From positions 1 to 64,000 of the forward strand of contig NZ_JABWQP020000008.1 of NCBI RefSeq assembly GCF_014268505.2: a stretch of DNA of 64,000 nt. The letters run 5' to 3'. The stretch comes from Pseudomonas khorasanensis (GTDB lineage Bacteria > Pseudomonadota > Gammaproteobacteria > Pseudomonadales > Pseudomonadaceae). Shown here piece by piece: positions 7,713-17,027 of the stretch. The notes beneath the pieces were generated by a model. The model had not been told where the DNA came from and made no database searches. It saw only the letters and a program-made list of their open reading frames with translations. The position numbers were made by a program, and so were the translations under genes. Position 1 is the first letter of the stretch; the number at the start of each line of letters is the position of its first letter.

Positions 7713-9158
7713 GTGACAACTGCAAAACGCTACGACAACTTCATCAACGGCGAATGGGTCGCCGGTGCCGATTATTCGGCCAATATCAACCCGTCCGAAT
7801 TGAGCGACAACATCGGCGACTACGCCAAGGCTGACCTGACTCAGGTCAACGCCGCCATCGACGCCGCCCGCGCGGCGTTCCCGGCCTGGTCGACCTCGGG
7901 CATTCAGGCCCGTCACGATTCGCTGGACAAAGTCGGCACGGAAATCCTGGCCCGCCGTGATGAGCTCGGCATGCTCCTGGCCCGGGAAGAAGGCAAGACC
8001 TTGCCTGAGGCCATCGGCGAAGTGACCCGCGCCGGCAACATTTTCAAGTTCTTCGCCGGTGAATGCCTGCGTCTGTCCGGTGACTACGTGCCGTCGGTAC
8101 GCCCGGGCGTCAACGTAGAAGTGACCCGTGAAGCGCTGGGCGTGGTCGGTCTGATCACTCCGTGGAACTTTCCGATCGCCATCCCTGCATGGAAAATCGC
8201 CCCGGCCCTGGCCTACGGCAACTGCGTGGTATTGAAACCGGCCGATCTGGTGCCGGGTTGCGCCTGGGCGCTGGCCGAAATCATCTCCCGCGCAGGCTTC
8301 CCTGCCGGCGTGTTCAACCTGGTGATGGGCAGCGGTCGCGTAGTCGGCGATGCCCTGGTACAGAGCCCGAAAGTCGATGGCATCAGCTTTACCGGTTCCG
8401 TCGGCGTTGGCCGTCAGATTGCGGTCAACTGTGTGTCGCGTCAGGCCAAAGTGCAGCTGGAAATGGGCGGCAAGAACCCGCAGATCATTCTCGACGATGC
8501 CGACCTCAAACAAGCGGTCGAGCTGTCGGTGCAGAGCGCGTTCTACTCCACTGGCCAGCGCTGCACAGCGTCCAGCCGTCTGATCGTCACTGCCGGGATT
8601 CACGACAAGTTCGTTGAAGCCATGGCCGAGCGCATGAAGTCGATCAAGGTCGGCCACGCGCTGAAGTCCGGCACTGACATCGGTCCGGTGGTGTCCCAGG
8701 CGCAGCTTGATCAGGACATGAAGTACATCGGCATCGGTCAGTCCGAAGGCGCGCGACTGGTCAGCGGCGGTGAACTGGTGACCTGCGAAACCGAAGGTTA
8801 CTACCTTGCTCCAACGCTGTTCGCCGACAGCGAAGCGTCGATGCGCATCAGCCGCGAAGAGATCTTCGGCCCCGTGGCCAACATCGTTCGCGTCGCTGAT
8901 TACGAAGCCGCGCTGGCAATGGCCAACGACACCGAGTTCGGGCTTTCGGCCGGCATCGCGACCACCTCCTTGAAGTACGCCAACCACTTCAAGCGCCACT
9001 CCCAGGCCGGGATGGTCATGGTCAACCTGCCAACCGCCGGCGTCGATTACCACGTTCCGTTCGGTGGCCGTAAAGGCTCATCCTACGGCTCCCGCGAGCA
9101 GGGCCGCTATGCGCAAGAGTTATACACGGTCGTGAAGACCAGTTACATCGGTTCCTGA
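7713..9158 (+). CDS. Alpha-ketoglutaric semialdehyde (2,5-dioxovalerate) dehydrogenase
   Basis: This 481-residue NAD(P)-dependent aldehyde dehydrogenase has TPWNFP (oxyanion Asn), Glu250 in LEMGGKNP and nucleophile Cys284 in GQRCTASSR. The C-terminus VPFGGRKGSSYGSREQGRYA is typical of KGSADH enzymes. It oxidises the KdgD product to alpha-ketoglutarate, the last step before the TCA cycle. The start codon is GTG at 7713, with GAGGG about 8 bases upstream. It is separated from kdgD by a terminator and from the MFS gene by a repeat. Confidence 0.9.
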   Translation: MTTAKRYDNFINGEWVAGADYSANINPSELSDNIGDYAKADLTQVNAAIDAARAAFPAWSTSGIQARHDSLDKVGTEILARRDELGMLLAREEGKTLPEAIGEVTRAGNIFKFFAGECLRLSGDYVPSVRPGVNVEVTREALGVVGLITPWNFPIAIPAWKIAPALAYGNCVVLKPADLVPGCAWALAEIISRAGFPAGVFNLVMGSGRVVGDALVQSPKVDGISFTGSVGVGRQIAVNCVSRQAKVQLEMGGKNPQIILDDADLKQAVELSVQSAFYSTGQRCTASSRLIVTAGIHDKFVEAMAERMKSIKVGHALKSGTDIGPVVSQAQLDQDMKYIGIGQSEGARLVSGGELVTCETEGYYLAPTLFADSEASMRISREEIFGPVANIVRVADYEAALAMANDTEFGLSAGIATTSLKYANHFKRHSQAGMVMVNLPTAGVDYHVPFGGRKGSSYGSREQGRYAQELYTVVKTSYIGS

Positions 9159-9171
9159 TACAGCAATACCC

Positions 9172-9275
9172 CCTGTAGGAGCTGCGAAGGCTGCGATCTT
9201 TGATCTTGATCTTGAAAAAAAACAAGATCAAAAGATCGTCCGAACGCGGCCCGAGCCTTCGGCAGCTCCTACGGG
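9172..9275. repeat. Inverted repeat of the TGTAGGAGCTGC family
   Basis: TGTAGGAGCTGCGAAGGCTG (from 9175) faces CCTTCGGCAGCTCCTACGGG at the right end. A second internal hairpin forms from GATCTTGATCTTG and CAAGATC, with poly-A in the loop. The family recurs at 27.8, 30.2, 32.3 and 62.7 kb. Confidence 0.75.
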
Positions 9276-9336
9276 GAAAATGCAAGACCAAAGAATGTTT
9301 TACCCGCATAAAAATAATCAGTGGGAGTACATCCAC

Positions 9337-10701
9337 ATGCAACTGACTCAAAAGCCGACGCACGTCCGCTATTTGATCCTGCTCATGCTGTTTCTGGTGA
9401 CCACGATCAACTACGCGGACCGCGCGACTATTGCCATCGCTGGTTCCAGCCTGCAAAAAGACCTCGGCATCGACGCCGTCACCCTCGGCTACATCTTCTC
9501 TGCATTCGGTTGGGCCTATGTGGCCGGGCAAATTCCCGGTGGCTGGTTGCTTGATCGCTTCGGCTCGAAAAAAGTCTATGCCCTGAGCATTTTCACCTGG
9601 TCGCTGTTCACCGTGCTGCAAGGCTTCGTCGGTGAATTCGGCATGTCCACGGCGGTGGTTGCGCTGTTCATGCTGCGCTTCCTCGTCGGCCTGGCCGAAG
9701 CGCCATCGTTCCCCGGCAACGCGCGCATTGTCGCCGCGTGGTTCCCGACCGCAGAACGCGGCACCGCTTCGGCGATCTTCAACTCGGCGCAATACTTTGC
9801 CACCGTGTTGTTCGCGCCGCTGATGGGCTGGATCGTCTACAGCTTCGGCTGGGAGCACGTGTTTATCGTCATGGGGATCCTCGGCATCGTGTTCTCGCTG
9901 GTCTGGCTGAAAGTCATCTACAGCCCGCGCGAACATCCACGCATCAATGACGCCGAGTTCAAGCACATCGCCGATAACGGCGGCATGGTCGACATGGATC
10001 AGAAGGGCAAGAAGTCCGACGGTCCGAAGTGGGATTACATCCGTCAGCTGCTGACCAACCGCATGATGCTCGGCGTGTATCTGGGCCAGTACTGCATTAA
10101 CGGCATCACTTATTTCTTCCTGACCTGGTTCCCGGTGTACCTGGTGCAAGAGCGCGGCATGACCATTCTCAAGGCCGGTTTCATCGCCTCGTTGCCGGCG
10201 ATCTGCGGCTTCATCGGTGGCGTGCTCGGCGGGGTGATTTCCGACTACCTGCTGCGCAAGGGCCACTCGCTCACCTTCGCCCGCAAGGCACCGATCATTG
10301 CCGGTTTGCTGGTCTCCAGCAGCATCGTGGCGTGCAACTATGTTGACGTGGAATGGATGGTTGTCGGCTTCATGGCCCTGGCATTCTTCGGCAAAGGCGT
10401 TGGCGCACTGGGCTGGGCGGTGGTCTCCGACACCTCGCCGAAACAGATTGCCGGTCTGAGTGGCGGCCTGTTCAACACCTTCGGCAACATCGCGTCGATT
10501 ACCACGCCGATCGTCATCGGTTACATCATCAGCTCCACCGGTTCGTTCAAGTGGGCACTGGTGTTTGTTGGCGCCAATGCGCTGGTGGCGGTATTCAGCT
10601 ATCTGGTGATCGTCGGCCCGATCAAGCGCGTGGTCTTGAAAGAGCCGCCAGCCAAGGGTGGTGATGAAGTCACCGGCAATCTGTCCCAAGCGCATTCCTG
10701 A
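9337..10701 (+). CDS. gudP: MFS glucarate/galactarate transporter (GudP/D-galactonate family)
   Basis: This 454-residue ACS-family MFS permease has 12 predicted membrane helices. [13 protein letters not shown] in TM1 and the [12 protein letters not shown] loop between TM2 and TM3 are typical of GudP/GarP/ExuT proteins, which co-transport sugar acids with protons. ATG 9337 has GGGAG upstream and yields the family N-terminus [19 protein letters not shown] 9280 is unlikely because it adds a polar stretch. The gene ends 11 bases before garD, so the two are one operon: uptake plus first catabolic step. Confidence 0.9.
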   Translation: MQLTQKPTHVRYLILLMLFLVTTINYADRATIAIAGSSLQKDLGIDAVTLGYIFSAFGWAYVAGQIPGGWLLDRFGSKKVYALSIFTWSLFTVLQGFVGEFGMSTAVVALFMLRFLVGLAEAPSFPGNARIVAAWFPTAERGTASAIFNSAQYFATVLFAPLMGWIVYSFGWEHVFIVMGILGIVFSLVWLKVIYSPREHPRINDAEFKHIADNGGMVDMDQKGKKSDGPKWDYIRQLLTNRMMLGVYLGQYCINGITYFFLTWFPVYLVQERGMTILKAGFIASLPAICGFIGGVLGGVISDYLLRKGHSLTFARKAPIIAGLLVSSSIVACNYVDVEWMVVGFMALAFFGKGVGALGWAVVSDTSPKQIAGLSGGLFNTFGNIASITTPIVIGYIISSTGSFKWALVFVGANALVAVFSYLVIVGPIKRVVLKEPPAKGGDEVTGNLSQAHS

Positions 10702-10712
10702 GGAGCGGCGTC

Positions 10713-12266
10713 ATGCAGTTGATTGAACATTCCGACTCGCCGCGCTACATCCGCCTGCACGAGCGGGACAACGTTGTAGTGGTGGTGAACGATCAGGGCG
10801 TACCGGCCGGTACTGAGTTTGCCGACGGGCTGGTGACGCTGGATTTCGTCCCGCAGAGCCACAAAGTCAACCTTGAGGACATTGCTGAAGGTGGCCCGGT
10901 GATTCGCTACGGGCAGATCATTGGCTACGCGTTGCAGCCGATCCCTCGCGGCAGTTGGGTCAAGGAAGATCAACTGCGCATGCCGACCGCGCCGCCGCTG
11001 GACAGCTTGCCGCTGTGCACCGATGTGCCGGACGCGCAGGCTCCGCTGGAAGGCTTTACGTTCGAGGGTTATCGCAATGCCGACGGCACCGTCGGCACGC
11101 GCAATATTCTTGGCATCACCACGACGGTGCAGTGCGTGACCGGCGTGCTTGATCACGCGGTCAAGCGCATCAAGGACGAGCTGCTGCCCAAGTATCCGCA
11201 CGTTGATGATGTGGTGGCGCTGACCCACAGTTACGGCTGTGGCGTGGCGATCACCGCCACCGACGCCTACATTCCGATTCGCACCGTGCGCAATCTGGCG
11301 CGCAATCCGAACCTGGGCGGCGAAGCCCTGGTGATCAGCCTGGGCTGCGAAAAACTGCAGGCCGGGCAGGTGATGCACGAGGACGACGCGTCCGTCGATC
11401 TCAGCGATCCATGGCTGTATCGCTTGCAGGACTCCAGTCACGGTTTCACCGAAATGATCGAGCAGATCATGGACCTGGCCGAAGTGCGCCTGAAGAAACT
11501 CGACCAACGCCGCCGCGAAACGGTGCCGGCGTCCGAGCTGATTCTGGGCATGCAGTGCGGAGGCAGCGATGCATTCTCCGGGATCACCGCCAACCCGGCA
11601 CTGGGTTATGCCTCGGACTTGCTGCTGCGCGCCGGGGCGACCGTGATGTTTTCCGAAGTCACCGAAGTGCGCGACGCGATCTATCTGCTGACGTCTCGGG
11701 CGCAAACGCAAACCGTGGCCGAGGAACTGGTGCGCGAAATGGACTGGTACGATCGCTACCTCGCGAAGGGCGAAGCGGATCGCAGTGCCAACACCACGCC
11801 GGGCAACAAGAAGGGTGGCCTGTCGAACATTGTCGAGAAATCGTTGGGTTCGATCGTCAAGTCCGGCAGCAGCGCGATCAATGGCGTGCTCGGCCCCGGC
11901 GAGCGTTTCAAGCACAAAGGGCTGATCTTCTGCGCGACGCCGGCAAGTGACTTTGTTTGCGGAGCCTTGCAATTGGCGGCCGGGATGAATCTGCACGTAT
12001 TCACCACCGGGCGTGGCACGCCTTATGGCTTGGCGATGGCGCCGGTGGTGAAGGTTTCGACCCGCACGGAATTGGCGCAGCGCTGGCCGGATCTGATCGA
12101 CATCGACGCCGGGCGCATCGCCACCGGGCGCGCGACCATAGAGGAGTTGGGCTGGGAGTTGTTTCACTATTACCTGGATGTTGCGAGCGGCAAGCAGCAG
12201 ACCTGGGCGGAGAAGCACAAACTGCACAACGACATCACGCTGTTCAACCCGGCGCCGATTACCTGA
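10713..12266 (+). CDS. garD: Galactarate dehydratase
   Basis: The 517-residue product has an N-terminal SAF domain (about residues 10-90) and a large UxaA/GarD domain with [27 protein letters not shown] and [20 protein letters not shown]. GarD dehydrates meso-galactarate to 5-dehydro-4-deoxy-D-glucarate, the KdgD substrate. GAGGAG precedes ATG 10713. A glucarate dehydratase gene (gudD) is not present in the window, so the cluster as seen covers galactarate; glucarate use would need gudD elsewhere. Confidence 0.94.
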   Translation: MQLIEHSDSPRYIRLHERDNVVVVVNDQGVPAGTEFADGLVTLDFVPQSHKVNLEDIAEGGPVIRYGQIIGYALQPIPRGSWVKEDQLRMPTAPPLDSLPLCTDVPDAQAPLEGFTFEGYRNADGTVGTRNILGITTTVQCVTGVLDHAVKRIKDELLPKYPHVDDVVALTHSYGCGVAITATDAYIPIRTVRNLARNPNLGGEALVISLGCEKLQAGQVMHEDDASVDLSDPWLYRLQDSSHGFTEMIEQIMDLAEVRLKKLDQRRRETVPASELILGMQCGGSDAFSGITANPALGYASDLLLRAGATVMFSEVTEVRDAIYLLTSRAQTQTVAEELVREMDWYDRYLAKGEADRSANTTPGNKKGGLSNIVEKSLGSIVKSGSSAINGVLGPGERFKHKGLIFCATPASDFVCGALQLAAGMNLHVFTTGRGTPYGLAMAPVVKVSTRTELAQRWPDLIDIDAGRIATGRATIEELGWELFHYYLDVASGKQQTWAEKHKLHNDITLFNPAPIT

Positions 12267-12283
12267 TCGTTTCATGGAAGATC

Positions 12284-12471
12284 AAAAGCCCCTTACCCCA
12301 GCCCTCTCCCGGAGGGAGAGGGGGCCGACCGAGTTGTTTTGCGCTATACATCGACCTGACAAATCGGGTCGATTATGGATTCGACGATGTCATTTCAGGT
12401 CGGTGGATTGTTTAAATATCCCCCGATCGGTTCCCTCTCCCTTTGGGAGAGGGCTAGGGTGAGGGGCTTTT
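12284..12471. repeat. MITE-like element with 27-bp imperfect terminal inverted repeats
   Basis: The left end AAAAGCCCCTTACCCCAGCC plus CTCTCCC (12284-12310) matches, as an inverse complement, GGGAGAGGGCTAGGGTGAGG plus GGCTTTT at the right end (12445-12471), with two mismatches. Both ends also carry local CCCTCTCCC/GGAGAGGG hairpins, and an inner hairpin ATCGACC...GGGTCGAT lies at about 12349-12372. No gene is inside. It fills most of the gap between garD and the AEC transporter. Confidence 0.7.
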
Positions 12472-12517
12472 GCTTTATCATTGCCCCCCTGACTAAGCGC
12501 ACCCAAGGCTCTCCGGC

Positions 12518-13459
12518 ATGCTGGCAATCTTCCTCGAAACCCTGAACATCACCGCGCCGGTGTTTGCCATGCTGTTTCTCGGTGTGCTGCTCAAGCGCAT
12601 CGACTGGATCAACGACAACTTCATCCACACCGCGTCGTCGCTGGTGTTCAACGTCACCATGCCGGCGCTGCTGTTTCTCGGCATCTTGCACGCTGACCTG
12701 CATGCCGCCCTGCAACCTTCTTTGCTGATCTACTTTTCCCTCGCCACGCTGGTGAGTTTCGCCGTGGCGTGGGGCTGGGCGATTTTGCGCTGCCCGCGCG
12801 AAGACCGCGGCATCTATACCCAAGGCGCCTTTCGCGGCAACAACGGGGTGATCGGTCTGGCGCTCGCGGCCAGCATGTACGGCGATTACGGGATTTCCCT
12901 TGGCGCGATTCTCGCGGCGCTGGTGATCCTGTTTTACAACACGCTGTCGACGATTGTGCTGGCGGTGTACAGCCCGGTGATCAAGTCCGATCCGTGGAGC
13001 ATCTGCAAAAGCGTGTTCAGCAACCCGCTGATCATCAGCGTGATTGCGGCGGCGCCGTTCGCGTATTTCAAGATCGGCCTGCCGGGCTGGCTGGAAACCT
13101 CCGGTCAGTATCTGGCACAGACCACATTGCCGCTGGCACTGATCTGCATCGGCGGCACGCTGTCGCTGGCGGCGCTGCGCAAGAGCGGCAAGATGGCGCT
13201 CAGTTCCAGTCTGGTGAAGATGATCGGTCTGCCCGTGCTGGCAACGCTGGGGGCGTGGCTGTGGGGGTTTCGCGGTGCGGAGCTGGGGATTCTGTTTCTG
13301 TATTTCGGCAGCCCGACGGCGGCGGCCAGCTTCGTCATGGCCCGGGCGGCGCAGGGTAATCATGAGCTGGCAGCGGCGATTATTGTGTTGACCACATTGA
13401 TGGCGGCCATTACCACCAATGTCGGGATATTTGTGTTGCAGTGGGGTGGGTGGATCTGA
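12518..13459 (+). CDS. AEC (auxin efflux carrier) family transporter
   Basis: The 313-residue protein is hydrophobic throughout, with about ten membrane segments and the family pattern of two five-helix bundles. FRGNNGVIGLALA near the middle is the conserved segment of AEC/BASS-like carriers. Bacterial relatives export or import organic acids such as malate or malonate; the substrate here is unknown. It follows the galactarate genes but is separated from them by a 188-bp repeat, so co-regulation is uncertain. ATG 12518 has AAGG upstream. Confidence 0.82.
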   Translation: MLAIFLETLNITAPVFAMLFLGVLLKRIDWINDNFIHTASSLVFNVTMPALLFLGILHADLHAALQPSLLIYFSLATLVSFAVAWGWAILRCPREDRGIYTQGAFRGNNGVIGLALAASMYGDYGISLGAILAALVILFYNTLSTIVLAVYSPVIKSDPWSICKSVFSNPLIISVIAAAPFAYFKIGLPGWLETSGQYLAQTTLPLALICIGGTLSLAALRKSGKMALSSSLVKMIGLPVLATLGAWLWGFRGAELGILFLYFGSPTAAASFVMARAAQGNHELAAAIIVLTTLMAAITTNVGIFVLQWGGWI

Positions 13460-13490
13460 TTTTGAATGTTGTGGTGTTGCTCAGGGCCTC

Positions 13491-13557
13491 TTCGCGAGCA
13501 GGCTCGCTCCCACAGGGAAACGCATTCCAAATGTGGCAGCGAGCCTGCTCGCGAAGG
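13491..13557. repeat. REP doublet (inverted pair)
   Basis: Reverse core TTCGCGAGCAGGCTCGCTCC (13491-13510 and on) and a variant forward core GTGGCAGCGAGCCTGCTCGC (from 13533) lie about 20 bases apart, between two convergent genes. Confidence 0.8.
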
Positions 13558-13560
13558 CGG

Positions 13561-13941
13561 TCACTCTGGCTTTTGGTAGCTATCAATCACTTCCTGTGCC
13601 GCCCGAAACGCATCGATCGCCGCCGGCACACCGGCATACACCGCGCAATGCAATAGCGCCTCGCGAATCTCTTCTACCGTGCAGCCATTGTTCAGCGCGC
13701 CGCGCACGTGACCCTTCAACTCCTGCGGGCACTTCAATGCGGTCAGCGCCGCGAGGGTAATGAGGCTGCGGGTCTTGAGCGGCAATCCTTCCCGATTCCA
13801 TACGCCGCCCCAGGCATGCTCATTGACGAAATCCTGCAGCGGCTGAGTGAACTCGGTGGCGTTGCCCAGCGCCCGGTCGACAAACGCATCGCCCATTACC
13901 TGACGGCGGATCTCAATCCCCGATTGCTTCGATTCGCTCAT
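13561..13941 (-). CDS. Carboxymuconolactone decarboxylase (CMD/AhpD-like) family protein
   Basis: The 126-residue product aligns by eye with PcaC of the protocatechuate pathway: RRQVMGDAFVDRAL, HAWGGVWNREGLPLKTRSLITLA and EIREALLHCAVYAGVPAA. No other pca gene is nearby, so a role in aromatic catabolism is not supported by context; it may be a paralogue with another small-molecule substrate. Its ATG overlaps the stop of the antiporter gene by ATGA, so the two are translationally coupled. Confidence 0.82.
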   Translation of the reverse strand: MSESKQSGIEIRRQVMGDAFVDRALGNATEFTQPLQDFVNEHAWGGVWNREGLPLKTRSLITLAALTALKCPQELKGHVRGALNNGCTVEEIREALLHCAVYAGVPAAIDAFRAAQEVIDSYQKPE

Positions 13942-14999
13942 GGCACATCCCCCTTGTGGTGTTGACGACGCCAGGCGCGGATCGACGTGAGCAGCAGAAA
14001 CGTCAGCAGCGCCGGCAGGACATAAAACAGCATCAGCCGCTCGAGCTTGCCGGCCAGCGGCATGCCGGTGGTGAACGACACCACGTGCAGCCCATAGACC
14101 AGATACAAACCCAACAGCAACAGACCTTCAGCGCGGGTCACGCGGTAGCCGGAGTAAAACACCGGCAAGCAAAGCGCGGCGACGCCGAGCATCACCGGCA
14201 AGTCGAAATCCAGTGCGTTGGGCGACACCGACAGCGGTGCCGGCGCGATCAACGCGGTCAGTCCCAGCACGCCGAGCAGGTTGAACAGGTTGGCGCCGAT
14301 CACGTTGCCCACCGCAATGTCCCGTTGCCCGCGCAGAGCAGCGATCAGCGAGGTCGCCAGTTCTGGCAGCGAGGTGCCGATTGCAACCACGGTCAGGCCG
14401 ATCACCCGTTCCGACAGCCCAAGGTCGGTTGCCACGCTCACGGCGGCGCCGAGCAACAAACGGCCGGCGAACACCAGCAGAGCCAGGCCGGCGAGAATCA
14501 TCAGCACACTGACTAGCCACGATTGCTGCGTTTCCTGCGGTCGCTCTGTGTGGGGGCGGGTCGAGTGTCGTGACTGGCGCAACAGCAGGCCGAGATACAG
14601 CGCCAAGGCTGCGAGCAGGAGGACGCCGTCGAAGCGTCCGATGTCTTTATTCCAGGCCAGGATGAACACCAGCAGGCTGGCGCCGATCATCAGCGGAATG
14701 TCCAGGCGTACCAGCTGCCGCGACACGCGCAGCGGAATGATCAACGCCGCCAGGCCAAGGGTTACAAGGATATTGAAAATGCCGCTGCCGACCACGCTGC
14801 CGACGGCGATATCCGGGTTATGCGTCAATGCCGCCTGCAGGCTTACTGTCATTTGCGGCGCGCTGCTGCCGAGGGCAACGATGGTCAGACCGATGATCAG
14901 TGGGCGCACATGCAGACGCTCAGCCAGGCGCACGGCGGCGCGCACCATCAGCTCGGCACCAATGATCAACAGGCCCAGGCCGCTGAGCAGCTCGATCAC
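13938..14999 (-). CDS. CaCA-family calcium(potassium)/sodium antiporter (YrbG-like)
   Basis: This 353-residue inner-membrane protein has the two inverted Na_Ca_ex repeats, each with its alpha motif: GLTIVALGSSAPQ near the N-terminus and GLTVVAIGTSLPELATS in the second half. It exchanges Ca2+ or another cation for Na+/H+. The frame is open well upstream, but that region overlaps the rlpA-like gene. The first plausible initiators are non-ATG: GTG 14999 (chosen) or TTG 15008, neither with a strong Shine-Dalgarno. It is downstream of the rlpA-like gene and overlaps the CMD gene. Confidence 0.82.
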   Translation of the reverse strand: MIELLSGLGLLIIGAELMVRAAVRLAERLHVRPLIIGLTIVALGSSAPQMTVSLQAALTHNPDIAVGSVVGSGIFNILVTLGLAALIIPLRVSRQLVRLDIPLMIGASLLVFILAWNKDIGRFDGVLLLAALALYLGLLLRQSRHSTRPHTERPQETQQSWLVSVLMILAGLALLVFAGRLLLGAAVSVATDLGLSERVIGLTVVAIGTSLPELATSLIAALRGQRDIAVGNVIGANLFNLLGVLGLTALIAPAPLSVSPNALDFDLPVMLGVAALCLPVFYSGYRVTRAEGLLLLGLYLVYGLHVVSFTTGMPLAGKLERLMLFYVLPALLTFLLLTSIRAWRRQHHKGDVP

Positions 15000-15045
15000 G
15001 TTGATCAACGGTAAATCGGCTAATCCGAAAATGGTCGATGCTCCA

Positions 15046-15417
15046 TCAGTCGAGGGCCTGCACACGAACCCGTGCGGTGCCGCTGCGCAGCATGCCGATT
15101 TCCTCGGCGGCCCCGCGCGACAAATCAATGATCCGGCCACGAGTGTGCGGGCCGCGATCATTGATGCGAACCACGACAGATTCATCGTTTTTCAGGTTGG
15201 TGACCTTCACCCGGGTACCGAACGGCAACTGGCGGTGGGCGGCGGTCAGGGAATGCTGGTTGAACGCTTCGCCGCTGGCGGTGCGTTTACCGTGGTGCTT
15301 TGCACCGTAATAAGAGGCGACGCCGGTCTGGTCGTAACCGTGCGGGTCGACGGTGCCGCTGCTGGCGCAACCGGCCAGTAAAGAGAGCAGGGCGCAGGCG
15401 CCGAGCAAACGTTTCAT
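15046..15417 (-). CDS. Short RlpA-like double-psi beta-barrel lipoprotein
   Basis: The 123-residue product has a lipoprotein signal (MKRLLGACALLSLLAGC, lipobox LAGC), then a single DPBB domain: GVASYYGAKHHGKRTASGEAF, LPFGTRVKVTNL and VVRINDRGPHTRGRIIDLSRGAAEEIG. This is the RlpA catalytic fold, including the His and Asp region of lytic transglycosylases. The SPOR domain of full RlpA is missing, so septal targeting by denuded glycan is not expected. GGGAG precedes ATG 15417. It heads a minus-strand group with the antiporter and CMD genes. Confidence 0.87.
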   Translation of the reverse strand: MKRLLGACALLSLLAGCASSGTVDPHGYDQTGVASYYGAKHHGKRTASGEAFNQHSLTAAHRQLPFGTRVKVTNLKNDESVVVRINDRGPHTRGRIIDLSRGAAEEIGMLRSGTARVRVQALD

Positions 15418-15445
15418 TCGAAAGCTCCCAATAACAATCCCAAGT

Positions 15446-15552
15446 GATCGTTCCCACGCTCCTGCGTGGGAATGCATCCCGTGACGCTCTGCGTCACACC
15501 ATGGACGCAGAGCGTCCGGGGCGGCATTCCCACGCGGAGCGTGGGAACGATC
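15446..15552. repeat. Inverted repeat of the GATCGTTCCCACGC family
   Basis: GATCGTTCCCACGCTCCTGC at the left is matched by GCGGAGCGTGGGAACGATCC at the right, with inner inverted pairs (GTGGGAATGC/GCATTCCCAC and GACGCTCTGCGTC/GACGCAGAGCGTC). It lies just past the gatB stop and may end gatCAB transcription. A shorter copy is at 49895-49973. Confidence 0.8.
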
Positions 15553-15571
15553 CCCGAGCGCGGGGCGAGAA

Positions 15572-17017
15572 TCAGCCTTCGAGCTTGCTTTTCAGCAGTT
15601 CGTTCACCTGCTGCGGGTTGGCCTTGCCTTTGGACGCTTTCATGGCCTGGCCGACGAAGAAGCCGAACATCTTGCCGCGCTTGGCTTCGTCTGCCGCGCG
15701 GTATTGCTCGACCTGCTCGGCGTTGGCCGCAAGCATTTCGTCCAGCACCGCCGAGATTGCGCCGCTGTCGGTCACCTGCTTCAGGCCACGCTTTTCGATG
15801 ATCTCGTCAGCGCTACCTTCGCCGTTGGCCATCGCCTCGAACACAACCTTGGCGATCTTGCCGGAGATGGTGTTGTCCTTGATGCGCTGCAGCATGCCGC
15901 CCAATTGCTCGGCGGAAACCGGCGACTCGTCGATGTCCAGGCCTTGTTTGTTGAGCAGGCTGCCCAACTCGACCATCACCCAGTTGGCCGCCAGTTTGGC
16001 GTCGCCACCAATGGCTGCGACCTTCTCGAAGTAATCCGCTTGTTCACGGCTGGTGGCCAGCACGTTGGCGTCGTAGGCCGACAGGCCGAATTGGCTCTGG
16101 AAGCGTTCGCGCTTTTGCGGCGGCAGTTCCGGCAGAGTGGCGCGCACTTCGCCCAGGAACGACTCTTCGATGATCACCGGCAACAGATCCGGATCGGGGA
16201 AGTAACGGTAGTCGTTGGCTTCCTCTTTCGAACGCATCGGACGGGTCTCGTCCTTGTTCGGATCGTACAGGCGAGTCTGCTGAATCACCTTGCCGCCGTC
16301 TTCGATCAGCTCGATCTGACGCTGGATCTCGGAGTTGATGGCCTTCTCGATGAACCGGAACGAGTTGACGTTCTTGATCTCGCAGCGCGTGCCGAATTCA
16401 ACCTGGCCTTTCGGACGGATCGACACGTTGCAGTCGCAACGCAGCGAGCCCTCAGCCATGTTGCCGTCGCAGATGCCCAGGTAACGCACCAACGCGTGGA
16501 TCGCCTTGACGTAAGCCACGGCTTCCTTGGCGCTGCGCATGTCCGGCTCGGAGACGATTTCGAGCAGCGGTGTGCCGGCACGGTTCAGGTCGATGCCGGT
16601 GGCACCGTTGAATTCTTCGTGCAGGCTCTTGCCGGCGTCTTCTTCCAGGTGCGCGCGCGTGATGCCGACGCGTTTGACTGTGCCGTCTTCCAGGGCGATG
16701 TCCAGATGGCCCTTGCCAACAATCGGCAATTCCATCTGGCTGATCTGGTAGCCCTTCGGCAGGTCCGGGTAGAAATAGTTTTTACGGGCAAACACGTTGT
16801 GCTGACCGATCTCGGCGTCAATCGCCAGACCGAACATCACCGCCATCCGCACGGCTTCCTGGTTGAGCACCGGCAACACGCCGGGCATGCCCAGGTCGAT
16901 CAGGCTCGCCTGCGTGTTCGGCTCGGAGCCGAACGTGGTGGAACTACCGGAAAAGATTTTCGACCGGGTGGTGAGCTGAGTGTGAATCTCCAGCCCGATC
17001 ACGACTTCCCATTGCAT
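15572..17017 (-). CDS. gatB: Aspartyl/glutamyl-tRNA amidotransferase subunit B
   Basis: The 481-residue protein starts [22 protein letters not shown], the GatB signature. The kinase-like domain fills about residues 1-290, followed by the helical GatB/YqeY tail ([42 protein letters not shown]). It phosphorylates Glu-tRNA(Gln) or Asp-tRNA(Asn) and transfers ammonia from GatA. It is the last gene of gatC-gatA-gatB; ten bases separate it from gatA. Confidence 0.97.
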   Translation of the reverse strand: MQWEVVIGLEIHTQLTTRSKIFSGSSTTFGSEPNTQASLIDLGMPGVLPVLNQEAVRMAVMFGLAIDAEIGQHNVFARKNYFYPDLPKGYQISQMELPIVGKGHLDIALEDGTVKRVGITRAHLEEDAGKSLHEEFNGATGIDLNRAGTPLLEIVSEPDMRSAKEAVAYVKAIHALVRYLGICDGNMAEGSLRCDCNVSIRPKGQVEFGTRCEIKNVNSFRFIEKAINSEIQRQIELIEDGGKVIQQTRLYDPNKDETRPMRSKEEANDYRYFPDPDLLPVIIEESFLGEVRATLPELPPQKRERFQSQFGLSAYDANVLATSREQADYFEKVAAIGGDAKLAANWVMVELGSLLNKQGLDIDESPVSAEQLGGMLQRIKDNTISGKIAKVVFEAMANGEGSADEIIEKRGLKQVTDSGAISAVLDEMLAANAEQVEQYRAADEAKRGKMFGFFVGQAMKASKGKANPQQVNELLKSKLEG

Positions 17018-17027
17018 GTGTTTCTCC

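Noticed and set aside
9022-10695. Long minus-strand frame (557 residues) opposite the MFS gene
   Set aside because: It is an antisense shadow of gudP and the dehydrogenase 3' end, rich in His, Asp and Gln as mirror frames of GC-rich genes are; no ribosome site or domain.
10599-12275. Long minus-strand frame (558 residues) opposite garD
   Set aside because: Mirror of garD with no recognisable family; garD itself is intact and well conserved.
15446-15552. CRISPR-like array
   Set aside because: The short repeats are inverted and unevenly spaced, without regular spacers or cas genes.
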